From NCBI RefSeq assembly GCF_020184175.1, contig NC_065530.1:82933260-82997259 (forward strand): a DNA stretch of 64,000 bases, given 5' to 3'. The number at the start of each line of letters is the position of its first letter. Positions within the stretch are counted from its first letter, which is position 1. Positions 61,741 through 64,000 of this stretch are shown here, piece after piece. This stretch comes from Aphis gossypii. Lineage: Eukaryota; Arthropoda; Insecta; Hemiptera; Aphididae. The translations under genes were made by a program, and so were the position numbers. Under the pieces are notes generated by a model, which worked only from the letters and a program-made list of their open reading frames with translations, did not search any database and had not been told where the DNA came from.

Positions 61741-63550
61741 GTTACATAGTAGTATGTAATATACTATTATATATAGTAATTAATAATCACATATTACATA
61801 ATTTTTTTTTTTTGTTTTGAAGTAAAATATTGTGTTTATATTTGTTTATTTTTTAAAAACTGTTAATAAAATCTTAATTGAATGATTTTTTTTTTTAGAT
61901 ATTATGGATGTGATCTTGTCTATATACTATATAATATGTGAAGTCTGATAATGACATAGGTATGTATAAAAAGTATTTTAATTTGCTTGTAGAAGGCTTA
62001 AAAAGCAATTCTTGTCTGTATAGGTACCTAGGTACTTAGCTGAAAAAAATCTATAGTAAAATTTACCTAGTTCTGTTTTGGTGTATTTTTGTCATTCACC
62101 ATCTCATCCCATTTCCATATGTTATTTTTTTCTTTTGATAAATTTCGCGAAAATTACAGTAATTAAAAAGGCACACAATGCCACCGCAGCGGTTACCACA
62201 ACCACATACATTTTGCATGACCATTAATGCACAACTGAGCATATTTGGAGGGTGTGGATAATGTACACCTCACCTTTGCCTCGTACAAAGTTTGGACGAG
62301 GCGGCACGAGGCGAGTTATCTGAAGTGGTATAGAGGGAACATAAAACTTCCACATAGTATACGATTATTAATTATTTATAATACATCTCAAACGACTACT
62401 ACTATATATTCCGTATGTAATCGATTTGGTAGTGGATAGAGAGAGAACGACAGAGAAAAAGAGAATGAGTGAAAGAGAAAAACTGAACAAATTTATTATC
62501 ATAATGCATATAAGAGTTAAGCGCGAAAAGCGAAGATGTGATTCAAATATATATATTGTAACAATTATAAATATAAATATTTTACATGGCACCTATGTGG
62601 CTATGTATATAATACAAACTCAAACTACTAAAATTGTAAGGCCTATGGCCAACACACACCATGTATAATTATAAGTTCTTCAGACTTCGTATGACGACGA
62701 TACAGTCACGTTATACATAGAATGCAATTTACAAGTTGTGAGTATAACTGTTACTAATTATTTCTAAGTGTTTTATATACAATAAAACTAATACAAATTG
62801 AATCCTATTTATTTTAATACATTTAAGATTCTGATATCTATACGTCTACTCCTGGCTATGTTAATAATATCTATAGGGTCCTACGACTCTCTCTAGATAT
62901 CTTGTAGAGTTATATGTAACTGGTCGTTCCTTTGACCACGTTACAATATGATATTGCTATTAATAATTTATTATTGTACAGAATAATATGCAAATTACAC
63001 ATAATCGACTGACGTTACTTGCGAGCTTTTGTATTTATGAAACGTCCAAATAAGACGTGTATTCCACGGGTCGCTTAACTTTTTTTTAATACATATATCT
63101 ACTATAAGAATATATATTTCCGTTGAGGGACCATATACAAATAAGTGCAGCTATTTTCGACGATGGTTACTGCATTTTTAAAGTGTATAATAAACTAAAT
63201 GCTCATCAATAGATTCTAATAAATGAGGATCATATTGTTTTACGTGATCGACTCTTTAGCCACCCCTATTTAGCTATTGTGCAATATATATATATTATTA
63301 TTTACTACCTATCCGTTTGTATTTTACACGCTCTATTTTTCACGATATTAATTTATCATTTAGCTACCGCTTATAATATAAACCTCTAGTTTAATAATAA
63401 TGATTATTATCGTCATTAATATATATAAATATATTATAATATAAATACTAAGAATTGAACTTGGAACTCGATTAATTTTACAGTGCTCGCGTGCAATTTT
63501 TCTCCGAATTGACATCTCATATTGTAAATTAAAAATAATAATATGCATTT
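61741..63550. other. AT-rich stretch
   Basis: A T-run lies near 61803-61813 and a T-rich acceptor-like tract ends in TTTTTAG at 61899, with early stops after it. A purine-rich tract lies at 62436-62484. No supported gene was seen. Confidence 0.5.
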
Positions 63551-64000
63551 TATGCGCGTAATCTTGCAACAGTGTACAGACGACCGGTATATTATAAAAC
63601 AAATAGGAAAACCAGTAAAACCGTCGATTTTGCGTTAATTTACGGACATCGTCAATATTAAAGCTCGCCGCCGACGGCGGCGTCGGCTGCAGCGCTGACT
63701 CACTCGCTATACTTTTATGAAACGCGGACATCCGTCCGTCCAAAGTATACTATTATTAGAAGAGCATTATATATATTATTTTCAATCGAATAATGCGTGA
63801 TATCGATATACCCGGAACAGAGACCATCAATATTATAATTTATTTTTTCGTTCCGATTTCGTTTCTCCTCGCGGTGAATAATATATATATTACGATGACG
63901 TAGAAAACTGTAAAAGGTTTTTTTGGACGGGTACGATGTAGTAATGCGTTTATTACGTATATGAGACATGTACGTGATGTGTATGTGTAGATCCATTCAC
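63551..64000. other. edge patch with GC-rich core
   Basis: A GC-rich core at 63662-63740 contains overlapping hairpins (63666-63687). A minus-strand frame 63360-63743 (127 codons) starts in this core, where the product is well mixed for about 40 residues, then becomes Ile/Tyr-rich. Exon status cannot be judged at the window edge. Confidence 0.35.
63666..63687. repeat. overlapping GC-rich hairpins
   Basis: CGCCGCC (63666-63672) and GGCGGCG (63676-63682) pair around GAC. Alternatively GCCGAC (63670-63675) pairs with GTCGGC (63682-63687) around GGCGGC. The two stems exclude each other. This is probably a consequence of a short GC-rich repeat, but it is a strong local structure. Confidence 0.5.

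Noticed and set aside
1..64000. TAGG-containing words as telomeric TTAGG repeats
   Set aside because: Insect telomeric TTAGG occurs as long tandem arrays. Here the words are dispersed TAGGTA, so there is no telomeric array.
1..64000. CRISPR arrays, operons or bacterial symbiont genes
   Set aside because: No regularly spaced repeats, no long contiguous genes and no ribosome-binding sites were seen. The sequence is eukaryotic non-coding in character.

Overview
The window looks like nuclear DNA of an insect, most probably an aphid. It is strongly AT-rich, and words such as TAGGTA, TACCTA, GGTACC and TATAATATTATAAT recur throughout. The AT-rich background is interrupted by CpG-rich blocks several hundred to a few thousand bases long. 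There are no bacterial-style operons, ribosome-binding sites, rRNA genes, recognisable tRNA genes or CRISPR arrays. The aphid call rests on pattern recognition and was not confirmed by any search. The species cannot be told.

No gene can be named with confidence. The longest open frames are about 160 codons. The number and lengths of open frames are roughly what chance gives in 64 kb of this composition, and most lie in CpG-rich blocks where stop codons are rare. The window is best read as intergenic or long-intron DNA. A few segments have more than open length. On the minus strand, 14269-14565 has an in-phase splice acceptor, a stop codon and a polyadenylation hexamer. On the plus strand, 11935-12287 has a splice acceptor, an ATG frame and a polyadenylation hexamer. 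On the minus strand, 32986-33128 shows codon-like GC periodicity, and 36381-36474 follows a very good acceptor. All are given at low confidence and without function.

Layout: AT-rich 1-3660; GC-rich island 3661-4440; AT-rich with a CCCGAA-motif element 4441-7140; large CpG block 7141-9720; AT-rich with candidate exons 9721-14980; CpG block 14981-17030; mixed 17031-22760; CpG block 22761-24480; long AT-rich stretch 24481-30380; alternating patches 30381-39890, with blocks near 30.6-31.8 and 32.5-33.8 kb; CpG block 39891-42340; mixed 42341-45450; long AT-rich stretch 45451-50850; CpG patches 50851-54130; AT-rich stretch with two short inverted-repeat elements 54131-58130; CpG block 58131-59240; then alternating patches to the end.

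The best-supported items are structural. They are two MITE-like elements (56269-56429, pogo/Tigger-like ends; 57949-58121, ends not recognised), a pair of adjacent hairpins at 54565-54637, a hairpin with 13-base perfect arms at 9622-9666, a perfect 28-base palindrome at 27527-27554, and several microsatellites. I found no set of genes working together and no evidence of a new multi-gene system. The recurring CpG blocks are the most likely functional parts, as promoters, enhancers or non-coding RNA starts, but that is inference.
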